NCBI GenBank assembly: GCA_016617785.1
Contig: JADILM010000001.1
Span: forward strand, 372,001 to 436,000
DNA: 64,000 bases
Origin: Sporobolomyces roseus
Lineage: Eukaryota > Basidiomycota > Microbotryomycetes > Sporidiobolales > Sporidiobolaceae
Direction: 5' to 3'
Every line of letters starts with the position of its first letter. The first letter of the stretch is position 1. The position numbers and the translations under genes were made by a program. Of the stretch, positions 35,403 through 46,727 are shown one piece after another. A model generated the notes under the pieces. That model was not told the origin of the DNA and ran no database searches. It saw nothing but the letters and a program-made list of their open reading frames with translations.

Positions 35403-36718
35403 CTACTTATTCAGGGAAGACAACTTTTTGAATTCCTCCCATTCAATTTTCGCCATTCCCAAATCCTCTTCAGCTGACCATCCCTCACCTTGCTCCAATT
35501 CCTTGACCACTTTTCCCAACATCTTTTTCTCCTCTTTCTCGAGACCTTTTCCTTCTGTTCGCTCGACGACATTAACCAAGAACCTCAAACTCTTATCCCT
35601 ATAGTCTGGATCAATCTTTGTACCCTCCCCAGTAGATTCAGTAGGTTGATGTAAATCTTGATCCAAACTATCCAATACTCCTTTCAAGACACCTGCCTTC
35701 CTCAATTCGATCGAGAGTTCAAAGGGAGATTGGGATTGAGAAACGAGTTGGGAGAGTAAGAAACAAGTTTTCGTTCGAATCGTTTGGGACGGGTCGTGGA
35801 GTGCCGAGAGGAGTTGCGAATATCCGGAGAGGGAAGAGAATCGGACGACGGCGGGTTCGCAGTGTTTCAAGGTCGACGAGAGACAGTACATTGCTTTGGC
35901 GCGAGTTGAGGAAGAGGCAGAGGAAGAGGCGATGAGGGAGGAGAGGGTCGGTAAGGGATCGTAAGTGAGGAACTAAGGCAATAAGAGGTGAGGTCAGCGA
36001 GAGCTTTGAGTCGGGACAGAGAGAGAGAGAGAGAGGAAGATAGCGCACAGTTTCGAGGGATCGAGGGTTGTTCTGTGGAAGGAGAAACGTCGGATCAGCG
36101 ATCTCGCACAAAGTTGCAGTTGAATCAAACCGTTCTACTCACTTGAACAGCAGTTCCACAAACCCAGCAAGCTCGCATGACGACTTCATCATCTGAATCT
36201 GTCAAGTGTTTGACGAGAATTGGCCAACCTCCTACCGATTTCAAGTCTATTCTCACGCGACTATTATCAGTCGCAGCTCAGCATCTGGTATACGATAAGG
36301 AGAGCTTACCATTTGCGTTATCGAGATCTTCAACGAGCTAAAGAGTTGCGAAAAAGAGAAGTGAATTCGAAATCAGCTCACCTCGCTCAGCTCTCTTTAT
36401 GATAGAAGGTGAAAGAGCAGCAAAGCTAACCATTTCTAGATCGTCCCATGCCCTATACTTGTCCTCCTGAGTGACCTGATCCGATTCCCTCACTTGTCCA
36501 TTCCCATCCCTATCAACCCACTTTCCTTGAATGACCATCAAGCACTCCTTCATCCTATCTGCATCCGAAGTACCCATAATAGCTTTCAACATGTCAGTTG
36601 ACAAGTCTGGTCGTTTACCAGATTTAATTTCTTCTGCTGCGGCGGCGAGTGCTCCTGGTTCGGCATGTTCTATACCCCATCGAAGGAGAGATTGAGTGGG
36701 ATCTTGAGCTCTGGGCAT
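35403..36718 (-). CDS. FES1: Hsp70 nucleotide exchange factor Fes1
   Basis: This is the cytosolic Armadillo-repeat nucleotide exchange factor of Hsp70, of the Fes1/HspBP1 family. The first exon (from 36718) encodes SLLRWGIEHAEPGALAAAA and LKAIMGTSDADRMKECL, the diagnostic N-terminal Fes1 region. Short exons follow: LVEDLDNAN, then the arm repeat GGWPILVKHLTDSDDEVVMR with ACWVCGTAVQNNP, and a long exon with STRAKAMYCLSSTLKHCEPA, LLSALHDPSQTIRTKTCFLL and a C-terminal acidic helical tail ending LSSLNK. The NNP motif after GTAxQ and the AxYxLSxxLxH segment are typical. Length is about 350 residues. It is read in the same direction as its neighbours and starts about 250 nt from the divergent membrane-protein gene at 36970. 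Confidence 0.88.
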
Positions 36719-36969
36719 AGCGTATAGTTAGTGTGTGAATGGTAGAGGCAGAATGGTGAAACCTCTTTTTTGAATTTTGGAACTCGAAAGAACTTCTCAT
36801 TCAACCAATCACTAATCACTACAAGCAGCACCTCTCTGTACTCCTATCCAGCGTAGTAATCACCTCGAACTATCCCATTGATCATCACCAGTCAGACTAG
36901 AGAAAGGAAGTGGGATTCCTCGTCATCTTTCCTCCTGACTCGCTCCAATCCCTCTCTCTCTCTCTCCTA

Positions 36970-37733
36970 ATGGACACTACACCCTCCGAGGAAGGCGCAC
37001 CACCCCTCTCGTTTGATCCAACAGACGGGACCCTCCCCCCCTGGCTCTGGTTGACACTCACCACTCTGATTCTCTTCTGTTTATTATTCATCTCGTTCAG
37101 ACGTGCAAAATCAATAGAACTCTATCACAAATCAATCGAATAGTAAGCCCACTATATCCTTGCTCCCATTTAGTTGGACTCTCGCTGATGATCGAGAAAA
37201 CAAACAGCCTGAAATCAAAACTCCCTTCCTCGCTCCCTCGAACATTCTCCAATTCCTCTCGAAGCGGCATAAGCCTCTCAACTCCTCCTACTTTCCCTTC
37301 ATCCTCAACTCCTACTCGACGAACCCTCCCACGATCTCATTCATTCTCTTCCGATTCCTCCACAGAAGACTCCTCTCACCAACTCAACAACCCAAACAAC
37401 ACAGATGAACTCCCACTCTACACCACCACCAATACGACTCCCACTTCACTCCGAATCGCTTCGTTTCAACGTCGGGGTCGATCAATGTTGGAATCATTCT
37501 CGGAACAAGTCGTAGAAGGGGGTAAGAGGGTTATTGGAGGATTAGGATGGGGTGAGAATGGAGGAGGAGGGGTGGGCAAGTTGTTATTGGGTAGTAGGGA
37601 TGTCGACAAGGGATTGGGGAGGATCAGGTTGGGAGACGAGAGAGAGGGAGAGAGAGGAGTGTTTGAGTTGGGAGAAGAGGGGGAGATTGAGGATGCAGTG
37701 GAATTACCAAGGGATCAGACTCGGTATACCTGA
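36970..37733 (+). CDS. Small single-pass membrane protein, unknown
   Basis: I do not recognise this gene. Two exons (36970-37142 and 37208-37733) sum to 699 nt, or 232 residues. The short acidic N-terminus (MDTTPSEEGAPPLSFD) is followed by one strong membrane helix (WLWLTLTTLILFCLLFISF, residues ~25-43), then RRAK, giving an N-outside/lumenal and C-cytosolic prediction by the positive-inside rule. The cytosolic part is Ser/Thr/Pro-rich, then helical and Gly-rich (SFSEQVVEGGKRVIGGLGWG), and ends acidic (FELGEEGEIEDAVELP). The acceptor at 37205-37207 was chosen because it alone joins exon 1 to the long open frame; another upstream acceptor gives an earlier stop at 37408. Confidence 0.5.
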
Positions 37734-37999
37734 TGAATCGTGTCTCGTTTGTCCTATTCTGTTGTTTGCTTTTAGTCGCTTGTTGTAAAAGTCAGCTTTT
37801 GGATCTCGCAGGCTTACTTTCGCAATATCTCTCTCACGAATCGATAAACGGGATCGTACTAGCGAAAAATACTAACACAGGGAACGTTGCACTCGACCCG
37901 CGAGTCAACGAAGAGAGAAGGGGAGGAAGAAACAAGCAAACTGAATAATCTGTCTAATCGGCATCTCGTTTGGTACCCGTAAGAGCTTTAATAGTAATC

Positions 38000-38651
38000 C
38001 TATCCTCCGCACAAATTCTCACAGCGTGATAAAGCATCTTTACCCCTTTGTGTAGATCTAACATCCTTCGAAACCCACACATCGGGCTTGTTAAACTCCA
38101 TTTGTTTGATATGGTACGCAAAGTTCGTTTCGATTTCAAGATCTTTCAGGACGGCGATTACGAGGAGTAGAAACGTATCATCTACGGGACGAACTCGCGA
38201 TCTGAAACAGAGGAGTTATCAGCTTTGAGGAAAAAATAGCGAGGATTGAAAAATGGAGTGAGCTCAACTTGTATTCAAGAGTCGGTACGTGAATGCAATT
38301 ATAGGGTTATTTCGACATCTCCTGAGGATCACTAGCGATGGCTCAGAGCGAGTATGAGCGGAAAAATCTTTGTCGAGAACTACGAGGGACTGACACACTG
38401 ACAGTTGTGAACTCCCCATTGAACACCTTCTTCTTGCTCGAGAGCGGCTCACATCGACTCGAGATCCTTGACTGGTTTTCCAGATCCACTCCATTTGCTG
38501 TCACACGAAAGATTGAAATGAATTGAGATTTTTGCGAAAACTCGAATCCAAGAGACGGGAGGTTTGAAGCTTACCGCATGTCGTCCTCAGCGGAGAGGCC
38601 CAGTACAATCAGAAAAGCGAGCTCACTTCTGAGAACGAGAGGAGGTGCCAT
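38000..38651 (-). CDS. Small orphan protein
   Basis: I do not recognise this gene. The first exon starts at 38651 (MAPPLVLRSELAFLIVLGLS) and ends at a GTAAGC donor. Later exons encode KWSGSGKPVKDLES, then RRCRNNPIIAFTYRLLNT and PVDDTFLLLVIAVLKDLEIE, continuing as TNFAYHIKQMEFNKPDVWV to a stop at 38000. An alternative 3' end in another frame would stop at 37954 (ALTGTKRDAD) if a further small intron exists. The protein would be about 140-150 residues, helical, without a clear signal peptide or domain. Small internal exons make this a low-certainty model. Confidence 0.35.
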
Positions 38652-39192
38652 GAACCTGGGAAAGGTATGAAGAGGGAAGCAAGAGAGGCCCAAAGAGAGG
38701 GTTTCTCAGGTCCGCGGCGCTTTCAGGCTAGAGAATGCTTGAGTTCTCCTTCTGACGAAGTAGTACTATGAGTATAGCCAGTGTCCGTAGGCGAGAGCGG
38801 AATCTGCAAGCTGTGAATCGAGAGATAGTCTATAACCGGAAAGCGGAAAATCTTTCGTTTGAGAGATCGGACCTGCGAGAGAGTCGCTCGATAGATGCGG
38901 GCAGATAGCTTCCTATAGCGGTGCTGGTTTGAAGATCGCACGCTCAGAAGCTCTACATCTCTGACTTTCTGGAGGAGCTCGATTTCGAGCCGTTCTTCGA
39001 AAGCATCGATGCATCTTCTTCCGCTGCCGAATGGAGTCGAAGCCCTCTGCAGTCAGTCGTCTATCGCATCATCAAGTCAGTGACTCGTCCGCTCGCAGAA
39101 CCTATCAGGATCTGTAAGTGGCATCAAAAAAACAGAGAGGTAACGATTTCAAGCTGATTACAAGCGATTCTTTCAAGCGATTACTGATTATA
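38652..39192. other. Intergenic, 541 nt
   Basis: This is the region between the small orphan's start and the stop of the MYND-finger gene. Short open frames on both strands have no recognisable composition. I see no repeat or RNA gene. Confidence 0.35.
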
Positions 39193-41377
39193 CTATTCGG
39201 GAGCGCCGGTCTTGTCCAATGAGCGCTTCTCGGTCAATTCCTTGGACAAATTCCCTTTCTCGAATGCCATGTTGAGATTCTGCACGCTTTCAGCGATTTC
39301 TTCGTCCGTGAATCCGACTCTGCGTCAAAGCAAACGAGATCAGTACGAGTAAGAGTAGCTGACGAGAGAAAAGGAGACTCACTGCTCCTTGCAAGAAACC
39401 ATGAAGAACAATCGCATGAGAGCACGCGCCTCTGGAGGAGCTCCCTCCTTCATGCCACCGGGACCTGAGATCATGTCGGCGTATTGCGTACGTCTGTCAC
39501 ATCCGTTGTTTGCGGAGTAGGTCAGCGAGGTGGCTGTGAATGAACAAGGAAGAACTCACAAGCATTTCTGTTCGTGATGACAGAATTCCCTAATCACTTC
39601 CCTTTCAGGTTTCTCCAACTCTTTCCTTCCTCTTTCGATGCATTCCTTCCATTTCGTATCATCCTCGAGGTCGAAAAGTGAGCGGAAAGCTTTCGTCTTC
39701 TCTTCGGAAGGTCCTCTTTTGTCGCCAGGTTCACGCATCCTCAATTCAGCGAGGGCGGCAGCTTGTGACATGATGACGGTCGCAGCGAGGAGGTCGATCG
39801 AAGCTTGATCACCGTCACGTAGAGCTTGATAGGCGAGCTGGCGAAGTGCTTTGCGAATCCTTTTCTCGAGAGCGACGTCGGGATCGCGGAATCCGACTGA
39901 ACCGAGCAAAGTTCTGTTCGATCTCTTCATGTGATAGAACCAGAACTCGTTTGGATGATCGTCGAGGATGCGAAGGAGAGCGCGTCGACCGGGATGTTCG
40001 ATGGGATTACGAGTCGGGGGAGTAGGATCTGAGGTGATGTGAGGGATCTGAGTGAAAGCACTGAACTTCTGACCGCAGTGTCCGACAGTCTTGTGCTGAT
40101 TCCAGTCGAGACGTTGACACTCGCTAAAAACGGCACATCCGGCAGTCAGCACTAGGCATGAATCAGATAGAAATCGACTTTTGCTTACGCAGAACAGTAG
40201 GGTTGAACGCGATCTATTTTCTTGCAACGTTGACAGAAGAGTAGGCGTTGACGACGAACATCTCTCGCTGTGAGACATCGAGCTCGATCAATCAGACTTG
40301 TGATTTCGAAAGAAGAGTGAGATGGGAGGGGGGATGATCTCACCGGTGCGTCCACAGCCAGAGCATTGTTCTTCCGAGAGATTGTCGAAACCTTGACGGA
40401 TCGTATCCTTTGAAGTACCTTTGCCGAACTGATCTGCGAGTGAAGGTAGGTTGGCACGAGTGATCTCCGAACGATAGCTGCTAGTTTGCATTGGCGCCCT
40501 CTTCAAAGGTTTCCCACTCTGTTACCAGTCGATTCACGTCAGTGAGGTGCACGACGAGAGAGAGAGAGAGAGCTGAACTAACCAACTTTGAGAGTATAGC
40601 TTGGGTGATCACGAAGAGCAAGACGTGTCGCCTCAAGAAGTACTCGTCTTGGAATGCTCGATCGGCTGAGGACAAGGGTATGCTGTCGTCGTTGACGATA
40701 CCGAACTTCCTGAAGACGTCCTCGTCAGGAATGGGATGAGTAGAGAGTCTCTTGGGGTCGAGGGCGTAAAGTGCGATCTTCTTGAAGAAATCGAGGAGTC
40801 CTTGACCATCGTTCGAACAGAGCTTGTCGAGATCCAATTCTGGCATGAGTTTGCGATTCTTTGAGTAGGTGCTGTCTTCTCCGGAGAGTGCATCTTGAGG
40901 AGTCTCGAACGAGCTGAGAGCTGAAAGAAGCAAGTCCTCGCGTTCCATTCTCGAGAGTCGCTTCCAAGGTTGGACGTACTTCTTGTCGAACTCGGGATCG
41001 TTGTTCATTTGCGAGGCGACTAGTTCGGCGGTATCTTCGAGGTTCTTGCGACCACGAGTTCGAGCGGCGAAAGCGAGTTCGGAGAGATGCATCGAGTGTT
41101 CATTCGGATAACGAGGATCGACGAGGCAGGGAGAGTTGAATCGATAGAGCCAGCGCGTGACTTCCTCGTGTTCCTGATTCCAACCGCGAAGTCCACCTCG
41201 AGCGATCCCTTCTGGAGTGCGCCATTTCGCGATGTCAGGGTTGTCTCCGAGTTCGAGGTTTTCGAGAGACTTGTCGTCGATATGGGTCGAGGAAACGAGA
41301 GGATAGAAAGGAGGTCTACGCCCTTTCTTGGACTGATATTGCGGTTTGAGGAACCAGTCGGGAGGAATCGACACCAT
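39193..41377 (-). CDS. MYND-type zinc-finger protein
   Basis: The gene reads on the minus strand from MVSIPPDWFLKPQYQ (start 41377; an in-frame ATG at 41395 is also possible) to VGFTDEEIAESVQNLNMA and a stop at 39193. The N-terminal ~280 residues are helical and charged with no known domain. The zinc finger is in the middle, split over exons: CSGCGRTG, then RLLFCQRCKKIDRVQPYC, SAECQRLDWNQHKTVGH, C, giving the MYND ligand pattern CxxC...CxxC...CxxxC...HxxxC. A second helical region follows (RRALLRILDDHPNEFWFY, SIDLLAATVIMSQAAALAEL). MYND fingers usually bind proline-rich peptides, so a protein-interaction role is likely. I do not see a SET domain. About five exons with canonical introns; edges were not all summed. 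Confidence 0.72.
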
Positions 41378-42359
41378 TGTGGACTGAACAAACAAGCGAG
41401 ATCTGTCAGTAACGGCACCGCTTCACTAGCCTCAGCATTAGGAGTTGACCTAGCGATGTCTGAGAATGCTGTGAGGTAGGGAGAGGCGAGTTTGAAGTGT
41501 TAAGAGTGATGAGACAAGAGTATTGAGGTTGATCAGCGAGAGGACAGAACGATTGAGGATGGGAGAGAGGCTTACAACTCGATGGAGGGATATGCACTTA
41601 GGGAATCAAGCCGTACGGAGAGGTTGAGAGATTCTGTGGGTGAGAAGAAGGGAGGAAAGAGGGAACAAAACAAAGCGGTCGTTCAGGCCTCCCTCCAAAA
41701 AGCGACTCCTATCTTATCCCGCGGAGCTGTCCCACTCTTGATTAGACTGTGAGAGCACCAGTGAATCAGTGATGGAAGTGAGAAGAGCAGCGAAGTCGAC
41801 TGTCCGTGGACAGCTTCACATTGAATCGCGAAATTCGAAGATGCTGAATTTTCCCCATTTCAAGCGGTCGGGAGAACGAACAGCTCATTCATGGCCCTGA
41901 ATCTCACTGTGATGCAAAGAGCATCGTTTGACCTGTTCGAGCGAGAGGAGAGTCAGTCGAGCGCGATACAATCCGAGAAAGACAAAGCTTCACCTACGAA
42001 CTGTGTTGTGAAAACGACGAGTCGACTACGAGTCGACTACGAGTCGACTGTCGTTCGCTGGTGTCCTGTGAGGTCGATACAAATCATGTCTCCCTACGAG
42101 TACAGTCAAGTAGAGCGAGAAAAGACTAGGAAACTTTCGGCGACTGAATAATTGCGCTTGATTTTTGTCTACTGCAAGGAACTGTGTATGTAAGGGCTGT
42201 ACGAGAAGGTGGTAAGTATAGAAAGAAGGTGAAAAACGTGAACATAAAGCAGAGTAGTGAACATATGAGAGGAGAAAGAGGAAGGAGAGATAATGAGGGA
42301 AATATTGAATATCGAAGTGTCGTCCAGATGGACGCATGTTTTGGGTTGAATTGAGCGAT
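41378..42359. other. Intergenic, ~980 nt
   Basis: This is the space between the MYND gene start and the Mim1 gene stop, both on the minus strand. It holds a small tandem repeat (42018-42049) and the MYND promoter. The open frames here have no support as genes. Confidence 0.4.
42018..42049. repeat. 11-bp tandem repeat, three copies
   Basis: The unit CGAGTCGACTA is repeated about three times in tandem. Each unit holds the palindrome AGTCGACT (a SalI site core). It is intergenic with no known function. Confidence 0.8.
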
Positions 42360-45181
42360 CTACTCAGCGACGCTCTCGACTACACCTTCGAGTGCAGTTT
42401 TGGCTCCCGCATGTCCTGGAACGTCCGTACCGACCCCTCTACCTCCGTTGACGTTGCTCGTGTTGTAAGCACCTGCAGATCGTAGTCCGACACCTCCAGT
42501 GTTTGCTCGAGATGAGGACGATCCAGTCGTCGGAGTGTTGTTGTGCAGAGGCCAACCGAATCGTACTCCAAGAACGTTGCGAGCAAACAATTCTCCGAAA
42601 CCTGCAAACGAACGAATAACAGTCTCGTCAGACCTCGGTCATGAACACTGAAGGAGATAAGGATGGAGAACTTACCGAGCATGACACCGTTAACGAAAGG
42701 TAATCCGACGTTGATAGCTACACTCGCGATGATTGCCCAAATTTTGCGAGACCAAGGTGCGGTGTTCCAAGCGGACGAGATCGCTAGCGTGAGAGAAGGT
42801 GCTGAATCGGCAGCGTGAGATTGAGAGGGTCGTCGTTCGGGTGGTGGAGGTGGTGATGAAGATCGACGAGCGGGAGGAGCAGGTTTCGATGACGGGGAAG
42901 AAGAAGGAACGGGAGTAGAATCGGCAGTTGGTTCAGGAGCATCGTCTTGAGCATCCGAGGGAGATGAAGACGAGAACGAATTGTCGGTGGGTTGGAAAGC
43001 GGACGAAAGGAATGATCCGAGAGGTGTCGAAGATCCTTTCTCTTCCTCCTCCTCTCCTCCGTCCCGAGTCTCGCTACCCTCAGTTTCCTCCTCCCGAGAT
43101 TCTGACTGCTGCTGAGGTTCCTCCTCGACGATCTCCCGATGACTCTCTTCCTCCCTCGTCGTCTGCTCGACCTCCTTCTTGACTTCTTTCTCACCCTGCG
43201 TCGCCTCCTCCCCAGCCCGATCAACCTCACTGAATCCCTTCGCGACGAACCCATCCGCTTGAGCCGGTACGCTCTCGACCGTTTCCCTCGCCAATTCAGG
43301 ATCGACCATCGAGTCCGAATGTTCCGCTTGATTCTTCTGAGGTTTCTCCGTTTCGTTCTCGCCCTCTGAACTGTTCCACCATTCTTTTCTCGGTACCTTC
43401 TCCTTCTCCTTCTCTCCTGTATTTTCAGGCTTCTCCGATCCTTCAACCTTGACTTCATCAACATCGAGAGCGTCGTCGAGAGTGGGTTGACTGGCAACGG
43501 CTTCAGCACTCAGAGGCATCTCTTCCGTTGCTTGTTCGGATGGTCCATCAGCTGAAAGTTTCTCCGCTTTCAGTTCGTCTTGAGAGAGGAAAGAGGAAGT
43601 GGTCGAAGTGTAGCCTGAGAGAGGGGGAGTGAAGGAGGTAGGGAGGAAAGAAGAGAGTGAAACTGGAGTCGAAGAGGGAGAGTCGGAGGTTGTTTGAGTG
43701 GGTGAAGAGTCGGAGGTAGTTTGCGAGGGTGAAGAAGAGGAAGAAGTCGATGCGACAGGTTGAGGATCAGAGAATGAATCGGGAAGGACTTTGGATAGGA
43801 TCGAGGGGGAGACTTTTGAGTTGGATAGGTCGACGTCCTCGATTTCCTTCGACGAGGATGGCGAGGAAGATTCGGTGGGTTTCCAAGGTGGGAATTGAAG
43901 AAGAGGAGTTTCGTCCGAGTTCGCCTCGACCGCAGCAGGAGCCAATTTCACTTCCTTCTCCTCCTCTTTAGGTGATTCCACCTCTTGAGGTACCTCTACT
44001 TCTGGAGCATAATCTTCTCTCCACCAACCCATCTTTTCTTTCCACTCCAAATCCGCCATCGGACTCTCATTGACCACTCCAGGGATCGATCGGAACCCAG
44101 TCTTGTCCGTGTCGGGTCTCATACCGGACTCTGATTGAGTCAAGGTTTGACCGACGAAGCCATCAGCTTGAGGTCCCGAAGAAGAAACGATGTCGGCTGC
44201 CAATTTCTCGTCGACCAATCCCTCGGCTGGATCTTTCTTCTCTTCTTCCTCGTCGTTGTGTTGAGAGTCGATGGGCGTGAGAGATTCGGGGTCGGAAAGC
44301 GAGAAGGAGGAAGTGAGGAATGAACCGAGGGAAGAAGAATCAGTGATGGGAGCAGTCGAGGTTTCTTGATCTTGTTCTTCTCGAGACTCCTCCTCCTCCT
44401 CGTTGTGATGATCTTCACCACTTTCCTCCTCCGATCCAGAACCTGACGATGATTCGTGACCAGCAGCTGCAGCGGCCAAGTTGGGAGTAGTTGCTGAACG
44501 AGGCACGAATTCGAATACGGGAGCGGATGCCGACAATTTGGAATTCGCTGGAAGGAGACTCTTGTTCAAGGTTCGAATCTTCTTCTTGCCCGGCACGTGA
44601 ATACCGTCCTTGTCGAATGCGGGAGGGTTTCCTTCGGATTTACGACGAGGAGGGTACTTCTTTGCGTTCTTCGCGACCCAAGCCGGGGGCATTCCTGGAA
44701 TGTTTCGATGCTTGTCTCCTGCATCCTTCTCCTCCGACTTGATTGAAGATGGTCTCGGTTTCGCTGTCGATGATTGACCATTCGAACTGTTGGGTTTCGT
44801 CGATTTCCTTCGCTGAGCGGTTGATCCAGCTCCTGCCGCTCCTCCTCCTCCAGATTGTCCACCCGAATTGGTCCTCTGTCCCGATCCAGGTCTAGCATAA
44901 GGACTGTCTCTGTTCTTTTGTCCCGAAGATTGAATCCTTTCTTTCGAAGTTGACGTAGTCTGTTGATGAGGAGGAGGAGGGAGAGAGACACCTTTTGGGA
45001 TGGACGAAGGAGGGAGTGATTTGCCAGTTACTTGAGCATAGTGTAAGGTCGACTGGGGTGCATGAGTGGATGAAGAGTCTCCCGAGAGAGAAGGAAATGC
45101 GGAAGGAGTAGGAGGAATCGGTGAAGTCGCAGTAGGATCTGAATGAGTTGGTAATGGAATAGAAGTTGGTCTGTGTGCCAT
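42360..45181 (-). CDS. MIM1: Mim1/Tom13 with a ~800-residue disordered extension
   Basis: Two exons (42676-45181 and 42360-42601) sum to 2,748 nt, or 915 residues. The C-terminal region is Mim1, the mitochondrial outer-membrane insertase: KIWAIIASVAINVGLPFVNG then VMLGFGELFARN and RFGW, matching the conserved yeast pattern of a Gly-rich helix, LPFxNGxMLGFGELFA and a closing W. Yeast Mim1 is only 113 residues. Here the helix sits at ~815-840 behind a cytosol-facing disordered region. That region has a basic block (MPPAWVAKNAKKYPPRRKSE, residues ~165-185), a PAM2-like motif NSKLSASAPVFEFVP (213-227), long acidic tracts, and repeated short motifs (SFLxxxF three times, QADGFV twice, WW twice). 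The intron falls inside MLG/FGE, so the extension and the helix share one exon and are not an annotation join. Head to head with Pam18. Confidence 0.9.
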
Positions 45182-45369
45182 ACTGACCAGTATACTGTGT
45201 TCAGGGTAAGCAGTTTGAGAGTGAGAATGAGAGAATCATTCCGTGATCTTTGAAACTTTTCTTCCTCTCTTCCACTCATCATACATTCACATTCAACTCG
45301 CAAACCACTTCAAGCAATCACACCAGCTCTAATAAAGTAATCAAACTCACCTGAACGACTCTCTGTGTG
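45182..45369. promoter_or_regulatory. Shared divergent promoter, Mim1 / Pam18
   Basis: Only 188 nt separate the start codons of two mitochondrial protein-import genes on opposite strands. Co-regulation is inferred from geometry; no named binding site was identified. Confidence 0.45.
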
Positions 45370-46142
45370 ATGGCCTCAATTCTTGCCGGTACTGCTGCAT
45401 TCGCCGCCCTCTCCCTCGGTGCTCGCTACTCTCTCAGATCAGCAGCGAGGAATGGTGCAAGACTGAATCCTTTACTCGCTGCAATCGCTGGAACTGAAGG
45501 GAAAGGAGGAGGTGCAGCGGATTGGGCGAAAGGCGGATTTCAAGGAAAGATGGATAGGAAAGAGGCAGTAGAGATCTTGGGACTGAGGTGAGTACTGCAT
45601 TGTTCATACAACACCTCTCAAACTCGCAAGAGCGGAGGAGCGTTCGTCGTCTGAGCGAGAGTGATGTCGAATGTATCGTTGACTAATTCCCCTTTCCTCT
45701 CTTGCAACAACCAACAGAGAGTCTCACATGACTATCACCCGGTTGAAGGATGCTCACCGACGGATCATGCTTGCGTACGTTTGCTCATCCCCAGATAACG
45801 CTCCCCTTGCAGTTCTCGAAACTGATTCTTCGGTTCTTTACCACGATTCTGTAGCAACCACCCGGATCGAGGAGGAAGCCCGTATCTTGCATCGAAAGTC
45901 AACGAGGCAAAGGTGAGTCACCTCTCTTCTAGCCTCGAAAGCAGGCTCTCCCGCTAAACAGAAGAAGCGTGAATTGACTTTTCCCTCTCGATCTTTCACA
46001 ACAGGATCTTCTCGGTACCTTTTCCTTCACTCGGTCCTGTCTCTTCCCGGCCAAGTCACTGACGACCTCGGGTTTTTTGTTTTACAGAGAAGCAAATCTC
46101 AAAGTAGACCCTTCATACCGTTCTGCTCTTAATTTACCGTAG
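45370..46142 (+). CDS. PAM18: Pam18/Tim14 J-protein of the import motor
   Basis: This is the inner-membrane J-protein that stimulates mitochondrial Hsp70 at the TIM23 channel exit. Five exons (45370-45587, 45720-45776, 45855-45912, 46005-46014, 46090-46142) sum to 396 nt, or 131 residues. The N-terminal membrane helix (LAGTAAFAALSLGARYSL) is followed by GGFQGKMDRKEAVEILGLR, then ITRLKDAHRRIMLANHPDRG with the HPD triad, then SPYLASKVNEAKDLL and a short tail ending SALNLP. The order (membrane helix, short linker, degenerate-length J domain at the C-terminus) is that of Pam18/DNAJC19. Exon 4 is 10 nt. One acceptor (TACAGAG/AAGCAA) was chosen by frame; the neighbouring AG would give an early stop. 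Divergent from Mim1. Confidence 0.9.
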
Positions 46143-46727
46143 GCTTCTCCCCGACCTCTGACCCAGCCAGTTACTGACGGTGAGTGCGAACGAAGGTGCT
46201 ACAGATCACTCGCAATCATTATCCCTCACCACTCCTTCCCTCCTCCCCATGCCTGGATATTCGACTATTTTGTCCGTCTCTTGTACATTACTCTCGATCC
46301 TTCGAAGCTGCAACATGGTTTCAGACACTCGCACGTCACTTGCTGTGCTCGTCGTCGTCGAGATAGGCTGTCTCTCTCGGATGAAGCGAGGTTGAACTAT
46401 TGATTGATTGTTTTTTGCGAAAATGTCGAGTACTCGTCGAGTTTGCGATCGACTTTTGATAGAGCTGTGTGAGAGACTCTCACCCTGAGAGTGCATCGCC
46501 CACCTTTGACTTGTTTCAAACTGCGAAAATATTCCAAACTCCGACCCCCCGTTGCGAGGTTCGGCTCTCCCCTTCCTCTTCACGACCTCGCTTTGACTCT
46601 TATCGCCCTGTTCAAGCTATAGAGCGCTGCAATCCCAACAACTCGAGCTCTATCAACTAGGCCTCTCGATCCCGATCACGCTTGATCAGAGCTGTTTGTA
46701 TCGAATTCTCACCCGTCATCCTCGATC
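46143..46727. other. Intergenic, 585 nt
   Basis: This is the space between the Pam18 stop and the myosin start, both plus strand. The pyrimidine-rich stretches near 46680-46727 are likely the myosin leader. No other gene was supported. Confidence 0.4.

Noticed and set aside
42784..43509. 241-residue Arg-rich frame overlapping the Mim1 gene
   Set aside because: Shifted reading of the Glu/Ser-rich extension; the Mim1 frame is continuous and ends in the diagnostic helix.
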